From contig NZ_JAGQBF010000009.1 of NCBI RefSeq assembly GCF_024345495.1, forward strand, positions 36,299-100,298: a DNA stretch of 64,000 nucleotides, in the 5' to 3' direction. Source of the DNA: Synechococcus sp. RedBA-s. Its GTDB lineage: Bacteria > Cyanobacteriota > Cyanobacteriia > PCC-6307 > Cyanobiaceae. Shown here piece after piece: positions 1-8,597 of this stretch (the first letter of the stretch is position 1; every line of letters starts with the position of its first letter). A program made the translations under genes and the position numbers. The notes below the pieces were generated by a model. It had not been told where the DNA came from and did no database searches. It worked only from the letters and a program-made list of their open reading frames with translations.

Positions 1-1206
1 CTGCCAGTTCCCGCTCGCTGGCCCCCTGGCGCTGGGCCAGACGCACCAGCGCAATCGATTCGGTTTCGCCGTAGTGGAGTAGGGGCCAGTCGGAGGGGGT
101 GGCCGCCAGCAACCGGCGCAGACGCTGCCAGAGCCTGGCCTCGCCGTGCTCGTGCAGGGCCAGCAGCGGCCTGTAGCGGCCGATGTCAGCCGCTTGCCCC
201 TCGGGCCAGCGGCCATCGGCCCCCCGCTCGATGCGCAGGAAGCCATGCAGGAAGTCGTCGCGGGCGTCTGGGTCGGATTCGATGTCGTAGACGAGCACCC
301 CGCTGGCGCTGGCCAGCTCGGGCAGGGCGGTGGTCGGCTGGTGGGGCTCCGGCGGCAGGCGCAGGGGTTCCCCCCGCTGCTGCACGCGGGCTTGGGCCAC
401 CAGCCGCGCCGCCACCTCGCGGTGCTGCTCCCCGTGCACCTCCAGGGCATCGGCCAGGGCTTCGGAGTCGGCCGCGGCCAGGGCACTGAGCTGGGGCAGG
501 CCCAGCTCGATCAGGAGCTCCCGCCGCTTGGCGCCGATGCCGCTCACCTCGCTGAGGTGGCCCTGCAGGGCGGCTTCGCGGTCGCAGAGACCTCGCCAGG
601 AGCAGAGCACGCACTTCTTGCGGTCGCTCACCAGCGGTGGCGGCTGGGGGCGCGCCAGGTCTGCCGCCACTTTGGGCAGGGCCTCCTCCAGCTGGCGCTG
701 CAGCCCCTCCCCCAGCGCCAGCCGCTCCCGCTCCAGGCGCCCGGAGCCCATGGCCACCACCAGGCCATGGCTGACCGCCCCCTGCTGCCAGCCCGAGAGC
801 AACGTTCCCCAGAGGCCCATCACCAACCGGTGCTCCCGGGTGAGCCTTCGGCCCTGACGGGCCATCACCGGCTGGTAGGCGTAGGCCCCCCAGCGGCTCT
901 CGCCACTGCAGCGCTGCAACAGCGGTGGATGGGCCTCCAGTTCCAGGCCGGCGGGCCCCCGGCCCCTGAGGCGCACGCCTACCACTGCGGGAGCACCGGC
1001 CACGCAGGCGGCTTCGCCGGCCAGGGGCTGCTGCTGCAGCAAGCTCACAAAACAGCGCTGCTGATCGTCGAGCTGAAGGGCCCGGTGGGCGCTCCACAGC
1101 CGCTGCCCCGGATCCCCGTGGCGATCGAGCCAGGCACGGCGCCGACAGCGCAGCCAGCTGCGCAGCAACCGGTCGCTCACCAGCCGGTTGGACGGTTCAG
1201 CAGACA
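1..1206 (-). CDS. TM0106-family RecB-like nuclease (C-terminus cut by window edge)
   Basis: The frame is open from an ATG at 1206 to base 1, so at least 402 residues are present and the 3' end lies outside the window. The protein begins MSAEPSNRLVSDRLLRSWLR. Four cysteines, C21 plus C199, C202 and C208 (in KKCVLCSWRGLC), have the spacing expected for the Fe-S cluster of PD-(D/E)XK nucleases of the RecB/Cas4 type. A helix-hairpin-helix-like stretch (SEVSGIGAKRRELLIELG) follows. The segment with VLVYDIESDPDARDDF looks like the start of the RNase H-like/exonuclease domain usual in the TM0106 (YprB-like) family. Role in the cell is unknown; DNA processing is inferred. It is divergent from the phosphomutase gene at 1310. 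Long open frames on the opposite strand are GC-rich shadows. Confidence 0.8.
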
Positions 1207-1309
1207 TGGCGGCAGACTACGGCGGGCGGTGGCCTGCCGCCAGGCCGGCACCCGCTGAACCCCAGGCCAGCCGGACTGCTGCTACGAGCTACTGAACCCC
1301 GCTGCCCCC

Positions 1310-2818
1310 ATGCCTTCTGCCCCCCTGCCCCTGGAGCCCAGTCCCATCCGTTTCGGCACCGACGGCTGGCGCGGCATCCTCGGCGTCGATGTGACCCTGG
1401 AACGCCTGTTGGTGGTGGCCGCGGCCGCAGCCCGCGAGCTGGAACGCGCCGCGCCGGCGCAACTCAACAGCCGCGAGGTGGTGATCGGCTACGACCGCCG
1501 CTTCCTGGCACCGGAGCTGGCCGAAGCCATTGCCAGCGCCGTGCGCGGCGCCGATCTCGAGCCGGTGCTCACCGATTCAGCCGTGCCCACACCCGCCTGC
1601 AGCTGGGCGGTGGTGGAGCGGGGCTCCCTCGGGGCTCTGGTGATCACCGCCAGCCACAACCCCCCTGAGTGGATCGGCCTGAAGATCAAGGGTCATTTCG
1701 GCGGCTCGGTGGAGGAGGCCTTCACCGCCGCCGTGGAGAAGCGCCTGGAGGCGGGGGGCATCACCGTGCCGATCCCCGGCGACACCCCACGCTTCGATGG
1801 CTGGAGCGGCTACCTGGCGGGCCTGCGCCAGCTGGTGGATACAGGCGCCCTGCGCCTTGGGCTGGAGTCGATGGGTCTGCGGGTGATCGTGGATCCCATG
1901 CACGGCTCGGCCGCCGGTGGGCTGCCGGCCCTGCTGGGGACCGGATCACAGAGCGGTGAGGGAAGTGCCGGTGGCGTAGCGGACGGCTCAGGCGACGACT
2001 GCATCGAGGAGATCCGCTCCTGGCGTGATCCGCTCTTCGGCGGCCACCCGCCCGAGCCCTTGGCGCCCTACCTGCAGGAGCTGATCGCCGCGGTGCGGGC
2101 CAGCGGCGAAGCCGGCCGGCCAGCGGTGGGGATCGTCTTCGACGGCGACGGTGACCGCATCGCCGCCATTGATGAGCGGGGCCGCTACTGCAGCACCCAG
2201 CTGCTGATGCCCCTGTTGATCGATCACCTGGCCCGGGCCCGGGCCCTGCCGGGCGCCGTGGTCAAGACGGTGAGCGGCTCCGACCTGATGCAACTGGTGG
2301 CGGAGGGTCTCGGACGGCCTGTGATCGAGAAGCCGGTGGGCTTCAAGTACATCGCCAGCGAGATGCTCGCCGGTGGGGTGCTGGTGGGCGGCGAGGAATC
2401 GGGCGGGGTCGGCTTCGGCCTGCACCTGCCCGAGCGGGACGCCCTCTTCGCCGCCCTGCTGGTGCTGGAGGCCCTCGTGGAAGGCGGCCTGCCCCTGGGC
2501 GAGCGCCTCGACCGGCTGCAGGCCGACCACGGCGGCGCCAGCGCCTACGACCGGCTCGACCTGCGCCTGCGGGACATGGCCAGCCGGCAGCGGCTGGAGC
2601 GCCAGCTGGCCCAGGAGCCCCCCATCAGCGTGGCCGGCTGGCCGGTGCAGGAGGTGGTGAGCACCGATGGGGTGAAGTTGCGCCTCGGGGCCAGCCACTG
2701 GCTGATGCTGCGCTTCTCCGGCACCGAACCGCTGCTGCGCCTCTACAGCGAAGCCCCGAGCGGGGAGCGGGTGGGTGAGATCCTGGCGTGGGCCCGCCAG
2801 TTTGCCGAAGCGGCATGA
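1310..2818 (+). CDS. Phosphoglucomutase/phosphomannomutase family protein
   Basis: This 502-residue alpha-D-phosphohexomutase interconverts 1- and 6-phosphates of hexoses (glucose, mannose or glucosamine) in the cytoplasm. All four signature segments are visible: RFGTDGWRG at the N-terminus; the phosphoserine loop TASHNPPEW with catalytic Ser115; the Mg-binding loop FDGDGDR at about 277-283; and the sugar-specificity loop GGEESGG near residue 363. The C-terminal phosphate-binding loop RFSGTEPLLRLY is also present. Length is somewhat above the bacterial average of about 450-480; the extra residues lie in a Gly/Ser-rich insertion at about 211-230. Its stop overlaps the rdgB start (ATGA), so the two are probably co-transcribed and translationally coupled. 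Whether it acts as Pgm, ManB or GlmM cannot be decided from sequence alone. Confidence 0.93.
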   Translation: MPSAPLPLEPSPIRFGTDGWRGILGVDVTLERLLVVAAAAARELERAAPAQLNSREVVIGYDRRFLAPELAEAIASAVRGADLEPVLTDSAVPTPACSWAVVERGSLGALVITASHNPPEWIGLKIKGHFGGSVEEAFTAAVEKRLEAGGITVPIPGDTPRFDGWSGYLAGLRQLVDTGALRLGLESMGLRVIVDPMHGSAAGGLPALLGTGSQSGEGSAGGVADGSGDDCIEEIRSWRDPLFGGHPPEPLAPYLQELIAAVRASGEAGRPAVGIVFDGDGDRIAAIDERGRYCSTQLLMPLLIDHLARARALPGAVVKTVSGSDLMQLVAEGLGRPVIEKPVGFKYIASEMLAGGVLVGGEESGGVGFGLHLPERDALFAALLVLEALVEGGLPLGERLDRLQADHGGASAYDRLDLRLRDMASRQRLERQLAQEPPISVAGWPVQEVVSTDGVKLRLGASHWLMLRFSGTEPLLRLYSEAPSGERVGEILAWARQFAEAA

Positions 2819-3453
2819 GCGACTCCAGCCCCCAGCCGGCGCCGAAGGTGCTGGTGATCGCCAGCGGCAATGCCGGCAAGCTCAGGGAATTCACGGCACT
2901 GCTGGCCACTGAGGGCCCGGAGCTGGATCTGGAGGTGCGCAGCCAGCCCCAGGGCCTGGAGGTGGAGGAAACCGGCGACAGCTTTGCCGCCAACGCCCGC
3001 CTCAAAGCTGAAGCCGTGGCGCGGCTCACGGGGCACTGGGCGCTGGCCGATGATTCGGGTCTGAGTGTGGACGCCCTCGGCGGGGCGCCCGGCATCCACT
3101 CCGCCCGCTATGCCCCCACCGACCCCGAGCGAATCACCCGCTTGCTGGAGGCACTGGCGGGGGAACCCAACCGTCGGGCCCGGTTCACGGCAGCCCTGGC
3201 CCTGGCTGATCCCAGCGGCCAGACGGTGCTGGAGGTGGAGGGCGTCTGCATGGGTGAGATCCTCGACGCCCCCTGCGGGGAGGGCGGCTTCGGCTACGAC
3301 CCGGTGTTCCTGGTACCTGAAACGGGCCTGAGCTTTGCCCAGATGACACCAGAGCTCAAGCGCCGTGTAGGCCATCGCGGCCGTGCCCTGGAAGCCCTGC
3401 TGCCGCCCCTGCAGCGGCTGTTCGCGGACGCAGGAAGGGAAACGGTGTGCTGA
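2815..3453 (+). CDS. rdgB: Non-canonical purine NTP pyrophosphatase (RdgB/HAM1)
   Basis: This 212-residue enzyme hydrolyses dITP, XTP and related damaged nucleotides to monophosphates, keeping them out of DNA and RNA. Family motifs are clear: ASGNAGKLREF near the N-terminus, SFAANARLKAEA, the substrate/metal loop ALADDSGLSVDALGGAPG, and GEGGFGYDPVF. I start it at the ATG at 2815, which overlaps the upstream stop codon (ATGA). The in-frame start at 2788 lies inside the mutase gene and adds a non-conserved tail. Its end overlaps by seven bases the GTG start of the HAD pseudogene that begins the accessory island, so 3453 is the boundary between core and island. Confidence 0.94.
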   Translation: MSDSSPQPAPKVLVIASGNAGKLREFTALLATEGPELDLEVRSQPQGLEVEETGDSFAANARLKAEAVARLTGHWALADDSGLSVDALGGAPGIHSARYAPTDPERITRLLEALAGEPNRRARFTAALALADPSGQTVLEVEGVCMGEILDAPCGEGGFGYDPVFLVPETGLSFAQMTPELKRRVGHRGRALEALLPPLQRLFADAGRETVC

Positions 3454-4641
3454 CGCGGGTCCTGGCGGCGGCTGCCGGAAGTCTGCTAAGCCTGGCGATG
3501 ATGTCCCCTTTGGCGTCTGCCATGGCCAGCCAGGCCACCGCCGCAGGGTCCGCTCAGCCCCTCCCTTCCTGGCGCGACGGTGCCACCAGATCGCGGATCC
3601 TGGCCTTCGTCGCCAGCGTCAGCCAGCCGGGGGGAGAGAGCTATCTGCCGCCCGAGGAGCGCATCGCGGTCTTCGACAACGACGGAACGCTCTGGTCGGA
3701 GCAGCCGATGTACGTGCAGCTGGCCTTCGCGATCGAGCGGGCCCGCGCCATGGTGGCCCAGCAGCCCAAGCTCGCCACCAATCCGATCATCGCCGCGGCG
3801 GCTGCAGCCGGTAACGGTGAAGCCGTACTCACCATGGGCATCAAGGATCTGCTGGAACTGGTGGGGATCACCCATGCCGGCATGAGCACCGATGTGTTCC
3901 GCGACCTGGTGCGCGAGTGGCTGGACAGCGCCTGCCACCCGACCCTGCAGCGGCCTTACACCGCCCTGACCTATCAACCGATGCGGGAGCTGCTCGAGCA
4001 CCTGCGCGCCCATGGTTTCCGTACCTACATCGTTTCGGCCGGCGGCGTGGAGTTCATGCGGGTGTTCGCCGAGGAGGCGTATGGAATCCCGCCGGAGCAG
4101 GTGATCGGCTCCAGCATCGGCACCACCTACGCCCTGCGCGGCGGGTTGCCGGTGATCCTGCGCCAGAGCGAGGTGCAGACGGTCGCCGATCGGGCCATGA
4201 AGCCGATCCTGATCGAGCAGCTGATCGGCCGCAGGCCGATCAGCTGCCTTCGGCAACTCCGACGGTGATCTGGAGATGCTGGAGTGGACCACCAGCCTGC
4301 CGGGACCACGTCTGGGGGTGATCGTTCACCACGACGATCCCGAGCGGGAGGTGGCCTACGACCGCCAATCCGCCTTCGGCCATCTCGATCGGGCCTTGAG
4401 CGAGGCGCCCCGGCGGGGCTGGACGGTGGTGAGCATGCGCGACGACTGGGCCAGTGTGTTTGCGCCCCCTCCAGCGTCAACCGGACCAGGCGGAGCAGTG
4501 GTCGACCGCTGTGCCGTGCCTCCGGCCAGCGAACCCAGGGCTGCGGGAGAGCGTGGCGCTGGGGAGCTCCCCGAACAAGCGGCGGCAATCCCGGGCGAAG
4601 TGCCCCGGATTGAGGAAGCCCCAGGAGGCCGCCAGCCCTGA
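3447..4641 (+). pseudogene. Secreted HAD-family hydrolase, frameshifted
   Basis: The first frame (GTG at 3447, stop at 4268) gives a signal peptide (LTRVLAAAAGSLLSLAMM) followed by a HAD superfamily domain with motif I FDNDGTLW. The frame breaks after IGRRPI. The intact paralogue at 7385-8401 reads IGRRPIAAFGNSDGDLQML. Here the same protein sequence resumes one frame over (AFGNSDGDLEMLEWTT) if one base, most simply the A at 4242, is removed. The second frame runs on through VIVHHDDPEREVAYD and DDWASVF, where the paralogue ends, and then to a chance stop at 4641 inside the AraC remnant. HAD motif IV (GNSDGD) is therefore separated from motif I, and the encoded protein should be inactive. A sequencing error is an alternative. 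Confidence 0.82.
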
Positions 4642-5239
4642 GATCGTCGCGGCCCCCGGCTGGGCCTCCAGCAGCCCAGGGCGAACACCATGGAGCCGCT
4701 GCAGCTTGAGAAAGGCCATCGGTCCCATGCCGAGGTGGTCCTGAAAAACCCTGAATCAGGCTGCGCCGGCTGGTGCACACCTCCTGGCAGATCCCATCGA
4801 GGCTGATCACCTGGCCCGGGTGCAGGGCCATCCAGCCCTGGGCCTGCTTGACAATCTCGATCCGCGCTGGAAGCCTCGGCAAGCGGGAGCCGCCCCCTGC
4901 TGAGTGGGCCAGTGTTTCCACCAGCAGGGGGAGCAGATCCTTCTGCAGCCGATCCTGCCTCGAAGGCCAGCTCAGATGCGGGGAGGGCACTTCCGAGAAT
5001 GCAAACAGCTGGTGTAAATGGCGGCACAGCCGCTGAAATCCCACCGTCTCGATCGGCAGCCAGTTGGAGCGGAACACCTGCTCATCGAGGCAGGTATGCC
5101 CCAGTCCCATGGCCTCCTGCTGGAAACGGGCCGGATCGATCGCCAGGACCGCCAGCGAGCGCCGGCCCGTGGCGGTGAGAGGCACCTCCCCACGGGTTGC
5201 CATGCCAAAGAACCGCGGCGGCGGGAAGGGTCTGGCCAT
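4477..5239 (-). pseudogene. AraC-family transcriptional regulator, frameshifted
   Basis: From an ATG at 5239 the frame reads an AraC-type sensory region, then the first helix-turn-helix of the DNA-binding domain (HPGQVISLDGICQEVCTSRR). At a run of five T on the coding strand (4744-4748) the frame is lost. Removing one T restores SLIQGFQDHLGMGPMAFLK and the second helix-turn-helix (ATISGLAASWGFLNPGHFAR), down to a stop at 4477. As sequenced the product lacks the second HTH. It lies just upstream of sulfatase A and on the opposite strand, the usual place for a local regulator. A homopolymer event can be real decay or a sequencing error. The 3' part overlaps the tail of the HAD pseudogene on the other strand. 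Confidence 0.82.
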
Positions 5240-5405
5240 GGGAGTGGAGCAGATCGCTCCGGAGCGCCCCTGGCGCCAACTGGGTCAGCTCGAGGGGGAG
5301 CCGAAGCTGAGCATGGGATTGGGTTGAGAACTGCACTTTTTGTATGGACTGATTTTGCCTTGGTGAGCAGACTGACCCTCAGGCACCCGCTCCCCTCCCC
5401 CTGTC

Positions 5406-6908
5406 ATGCCCAAAGGCCAACCCAACATCCTCATCCTCTGGGGCGACGACGTCGGCCAGAGCAACCTGAGCTGCTACAGCGATGGGCTGATGGGCTATCA
5501 GACCCCCAACATCGACCGGGTCGCCAAAGAAGGTGGCCGCTTCATCCATTACTACGCCGAGCAGAGCTGCACCGCGGGCCGGGCCGCCTTCATCTCCGGC
5601 CAGAACGTGTTCCGCACCGGCCTCAGCAAGGTGGGCATGCCTGGTGCCCCGCTCGGCTTTCGGCCAGAGGATCCCACCATCGCCGGCCTGCTCAAGCCCC
5701 TCGGCTACCGCACTGGCCAGTTCGGCAAGAACCACTTCGGCGACCAGGACGAACATCTGCCGACGATGCACGGCTTCGATGAGTTCTTCGGCAACCTGTA
5801 TCATCTCAATGCCGAGGAAGAACCGGAGCAACGGGATTATCCCAAGCCGGAAGACTTTCCAAACTTCAAGAAGAACTTTGGCCCCCGCGGTGTATTGCAT
5901 TGTTGGGCCAATGAGGATGGCACCCAGCGGATCGAAAATACCGGGCCGCTCACCAAAAAACGGATGGAGAACTGCGACGAAGAGTTCATAACTGAGGCCA
6001 AGCGCTTCATCCGTGATGCGGTGGCATCAGGGGAACCGTTCTTTGTGTGGTTCAACACGACCCACATGCACTTCCGCACCCACGCACGCGCCCAGGACAT
6101 CGGCCGTTCCGGGCGCTGGCAGTCGGAGTATCACGACGTGATGATCTATCACGATGAGTGCATCGGCGAGATGCTCAACCTGCTCGATGAGCTGGGCGTC
6201 ACCGACGACACCATCGTGATGTACAGCACCGACAACGGCCCCCACATGAACAGCTGGCCCGATGCCGGCATGACCCCGTTTCGCAGTGAGAAGAACACCA
6301 ACTGGGAAGGGGCCTACCGGGTGCCCGCGCTGGTGCGCTGGCCCGGGCACATCGAGCCCGGCACCCTGTTCACCGGAATCGTCAGCCACCTCGACTGGCT
6401 TCCCACTTTGCTTGCCGCTGCGGGTGAAAGTGATGTCAAGGAAAAACTCCTGGCTGGCTATGCAGCCGGCAATCGCACCTACAAAGTGCATCTCGATGGG
6501 TACAACATGCTCGACTACTGGACGGGCGAGACCGACAAGAGCCCGCGGCAGGAATTCTTCTACTTCTCCGACGACGGAGACCTCACAGCGCTTCGCTTCG
6601 ACAACTGGAAAATCATCTTCATGGAGCAGCGCTGCCCCGGCACCCTGCAGGTGTGGGCCGAACCCTTAACCGTGCTGCGCTGTCCGAAACTGTTCAACCT
6701 GCTCACCGATCCCTATGAGCGGGCCGACATCACCTCAAACACCTACTACGACTGGTATCTGGATCACTGCTACCTGATGATCCCCGCGCAGCCCTTCGTG
6801 GGCAAGCTGCTTGAAACCTTCAAGGAGTTCCCACCGCGGCAGAAGGCGGCCAGCTTCACGGTTGGCCAGGTGATGGAGAAGATCGCGGCCTCAATCGGCT
6901 CCACTTGA
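5406..6908 (+). CDS. Sulfatase A (arylsulfatase family, CTAGR active site)
   Basis: This 500-residue member of the alkaline phosphatase/sulfatase superfamily hydrolyses sulfate esters. N-terminal metal-binding aspartates sit in LILWGDDVGQ (D14, D15). The catalytic cysteine to be converted to formylglycine is Cys55 in SCTAGRAAF. Further conserved segments are GQFGKNHFG (catalytic Lys/His) and YSTDNGPHMNSW (metal ligands D and N). There is no signal peptide, so it is probably cytoplasmic. The motif is C-x-A-x-R rather than the commoner C-x-P-x-R of the other two sulfatases here, so maturation by the FGE at 19213 is likely but not certain. Upstream is the divergent, broken AraC gene; downstream is a decayed FGE start. 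No clear Shine-Dalgarno precedes the ATG. The natural substrate is unknown. Confidence 0.93.
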   Translation: MPKGQPNILILWGDDVGQSNLSCYSDGLMGYQTPNIDRVAKEGGRFIHYYAEQSCTAGRAAFISGQNVFRTGLSKVGMPGAPLGFRPEDPTIAGLLKPLGYRTGQFGKNHFGDQDEHLPTMHGFDEFFGNLYHLNAEEEPEQRDYPKPEDFPNFKKNFGPRGVLHCWANEDGTQRIENTGPLTKKRMENCDEEFITEAKRFIRDAVASGEPFFVWFNTTHMHFRTHARAQDIGRSGRWQSEYHDVMIYHDECIGEMLNLLDELGVTDDTIVMYSTDNGPHMNSWPDAGMTPFRSEKNTNWEGAYRVPALVRWPGHIEPGTLFTGIVSHLDWLPTLLAAAGESDVKEKLLAGYAAGNRTYKVHLDGYNMLDYWTGETDKSPRQEFFYFSDDGDLTALRFDNWKIIFMEQRCPGTLQVWAEPLTVLRCPKLFNLLTDPYERADITSNTYYDWYLDHCYLMIPAQPFVGKLLETFKEFPPRQKAASFTVGQVMEKIAASIGST

Positions 6909-7384
6909 GGCCCATGGGGCGCTGTACTTCCTTTGACAGCCAGCGCCCCTCCTTGCTCCCTGCGCCCGCCCCGGGACCTCCATGGGGCGAGTGTCTTCCA
7001 ATAGCTCGATTCAAAACTCCGTTCCCACCGCTCCGCCAGCCACACGGAACCAGCCCCGTCGCCTACCGGCGCTGGACAGGGCGGGGATACTGGCGGCCAT
7101 CACCCCTCAACCTCAACAGGATCTGCGCAAGATTTAAAGGGAAGTCCCTCTCTTCAGCGGCAACCGCTCAAGCACCGTTGACATGGCATGTGTCGAAGGT
7201 GATCCATTCGACGGCCAGCATGTCGTTTGTGACAGGAGCCTTCGGGCCTGATCACCTCTCTGGCCGTTGTACTCACAATTCGGACCTTCCAGTTTCTTCC
7301 ACCCATCCGGGAAAACCGCGGCGCCTAGGCCGGAGCGCAGATCAAGCAGGAACGCGGTGATTGGGGGCACAGAGAGACAGTCGT
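6909..7384. other. Non-coding stretch between sulfatase A and HAD hydrolase
   Basis: No intact gene is supported in these 476 bases. The first third contains a degenerate copy of the FGE upstream region (separate entry at 6934). The remainder, 7077-7384, shows no motif or convincing frame; the open frame across it has a composition typical of an untranslated GC-rich shadow. The two flanking genes converge here, so a terminator would be expected, but I see no strong hairpin with a T run. Confidence 0.5.
6934..7076 (+). pseudogene. Degenerate copy of FGE upstream region and first codons
   Basis: About 143 bases align by eye with 19146-19287, the leader and first roughly 25 codons of the FGE gene. 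Shared blocks include TGACAGCCAGCG, a central ATGGGGC, TCCAAT just before the FGE start, and a final block resembling GTCGCC..CCGGCG..GGA. The start codon is lost (ATGG became ATAG), several small indels are needed, and similarity stops before the FGE domain proper. I infer that a second FGE gene, or a duplication of its promoter region, once lay directly behind sulfatase A. Hand alignment only; identity was not computed. Confidence 0.5.
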
Positions 7385-8401
7385 TCATGGCTGGGGAAAG
7401 AGCACGGCCCAGTCCTTGGCCATGTCCACCACCACCCAGCCACGCTCCGGTGCCTGCCGCAGGGCCTCCACGAGCTTGCCGCTGCTGGTCGGATGGGCGT
7501 CGTAGGCGTACTCCCGGCGGGGGTCGGTGTGATGCACGAGCAGGCCGAAGCTGGGCCGCGGATTGGCCATGGTGGTGAATTGCAGCATCTGCAGATCGCC
7601 GTCGGAATTGCCGAAGGCGGCGATCGGCCGGCGGCCGATGAAGGCATGAATGCCCACGGGTTTGCCCGCCTTGTCGTCCACGAACAGGTGGTCGCTGGAC
7701 TTCACCAGCACCGGCTGGCCCTGCCGCAGCTCAAAGCGGGTGAGGGCCGTGGAGCCCACCACCTGCTCGGGCGGGATGCCGTAGACCCGCTCGCTCCACA
7801 CCCGCATGAAGTCGGCGCCGCCACCCGAAACAATGAACGTGCTGAAGCCTTTGGCACGCAGATGGCGCAACAACTCCAGCATCGGTTGGTAGGCGAGCTG
7901 GTCATAGGGCCTGCCGTAGCGCGGATGGCGGGCGGTGGCGAGCCAGCGTTGCACCGATGTCCGGAATTCCTCGGTGGTCATGCCGGCGTGGGTGAGCGCG
8001 AGCACCCGCAGGAGGCCCTCGTGGCGTGGGCCCTCCAGCAACCTGGCCAGATCGCCGCCCAGGGCCGCCTGCACCATGGGGTCCTCGCGCAGGGCCGGTT
8101 CCTGCTTCACCCGTTCGCGCAGGGTGTCGAGGGCGTAGAACATCTGGAACGGCAGCGGATTCTCGGGCCAGAGGGTGCCGTCGTTGTCAAAGGTGGCGAT
8201 GCGCTCAGCGGCGGGAACGTAGTCGGGCGATCCAGGCCGGCTCACCCGCTCCACATAGGAGAGGATCGCCCGTTTGGCGGGCCCTTCCCTCCAGGAGGGA
8301 AGGGCATCGAGGGCCCCCACGGGCAGCGTCGGCGTCGCTGCCACCAAAAGCCCAAGAGCAACGGCCCTGGCGGCGCCGGGGGTGGAAAGGCGGAGGTCCA
8401 T
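7385..8401 (-). CDS. Secreted HAD-family hydrolase
   Basis: This 338-residue intact paralogue of the broken gene at 3447 carries a signal peptide (ALGLLVAATPTLPVGALDA), so it should act in the periplasm. HAD motif I is FDNDGTLWPE with nucleophile Asp and acid/base Asp. Motif II corresponds to TFIVSGGGADF, and motif IV to AAFGNSDGDLQML. The family (phosphoserine-phosphatase-like HADs with an N-terminal export signal) is usually annotated only as haloacid dehalogenase-like or hypothetical; phosphatase activity is plausible, substrate unknown. I chose the ATG at 8401 because it directly precedes the signal peptide. The frame continues upstream to 8740 without conserved sequence. It sits between sulfatase A and the porin, on the same strand as porin and sulfatase B. 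Confidence 0.86.
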   Translation of the reverse strand: MDLRLSTPGAARAVALGLLVAATPTLPVGALDALPSWREGPAKRAILSYVERVSRPGSPDYVPAAERIATFDNDGTLWPENPLPFQMFYALDTLRERVKQEPALREDPMVQAALGGDLARLLEGPRHEGLLRVLALTHAGMTTEEFRTSVQRWLATARHPRYGRPYDQLAYQPMLELLRHLRAKGFSTFIVSGGGADFMRVWSERVYGIPPEQVVGSTALTRFELRQGQPVLVKSSDHLFVDDKAGKPVGIHAFIGRRPIAAFGNSDGDLQMLQFTTMANPRPSFGLLVHHTDPRREYAYDAHPTSSGKLVEALRQAPERGWVVVDMAKDWAVLFPQP

Positions 8402-8597
8402 CGCGATGGGGTGGGTCGAATCCCCCGATGGTGCCAGAACCCCTGGTGCTGTAGATGATGTGCGTATCGGCTCTCCCCGCCCCGATGGGGGCGATCCCTG
8501 TAGGCGTAGCGCAAGGCGGGCGGCATCACAGCTTGGTTCACGGCTCCGCCATTTAGGCAGCAACCAGCCTGGCGTCGCGCGTTCGATCCAGCGAGGT

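Noticed and set aside
146..1258. 370-codon open frame on the plus strand
   Set aside because: It is antisense to the RecB-like nuclease, has shadow composition (Gln/His/Gly-rich) and no motifs.
5321..5350. TTGGGT...TATGGA as sulfatase A promoter
   Set aside because: Both boxes are poor and no second example in the island supports them.
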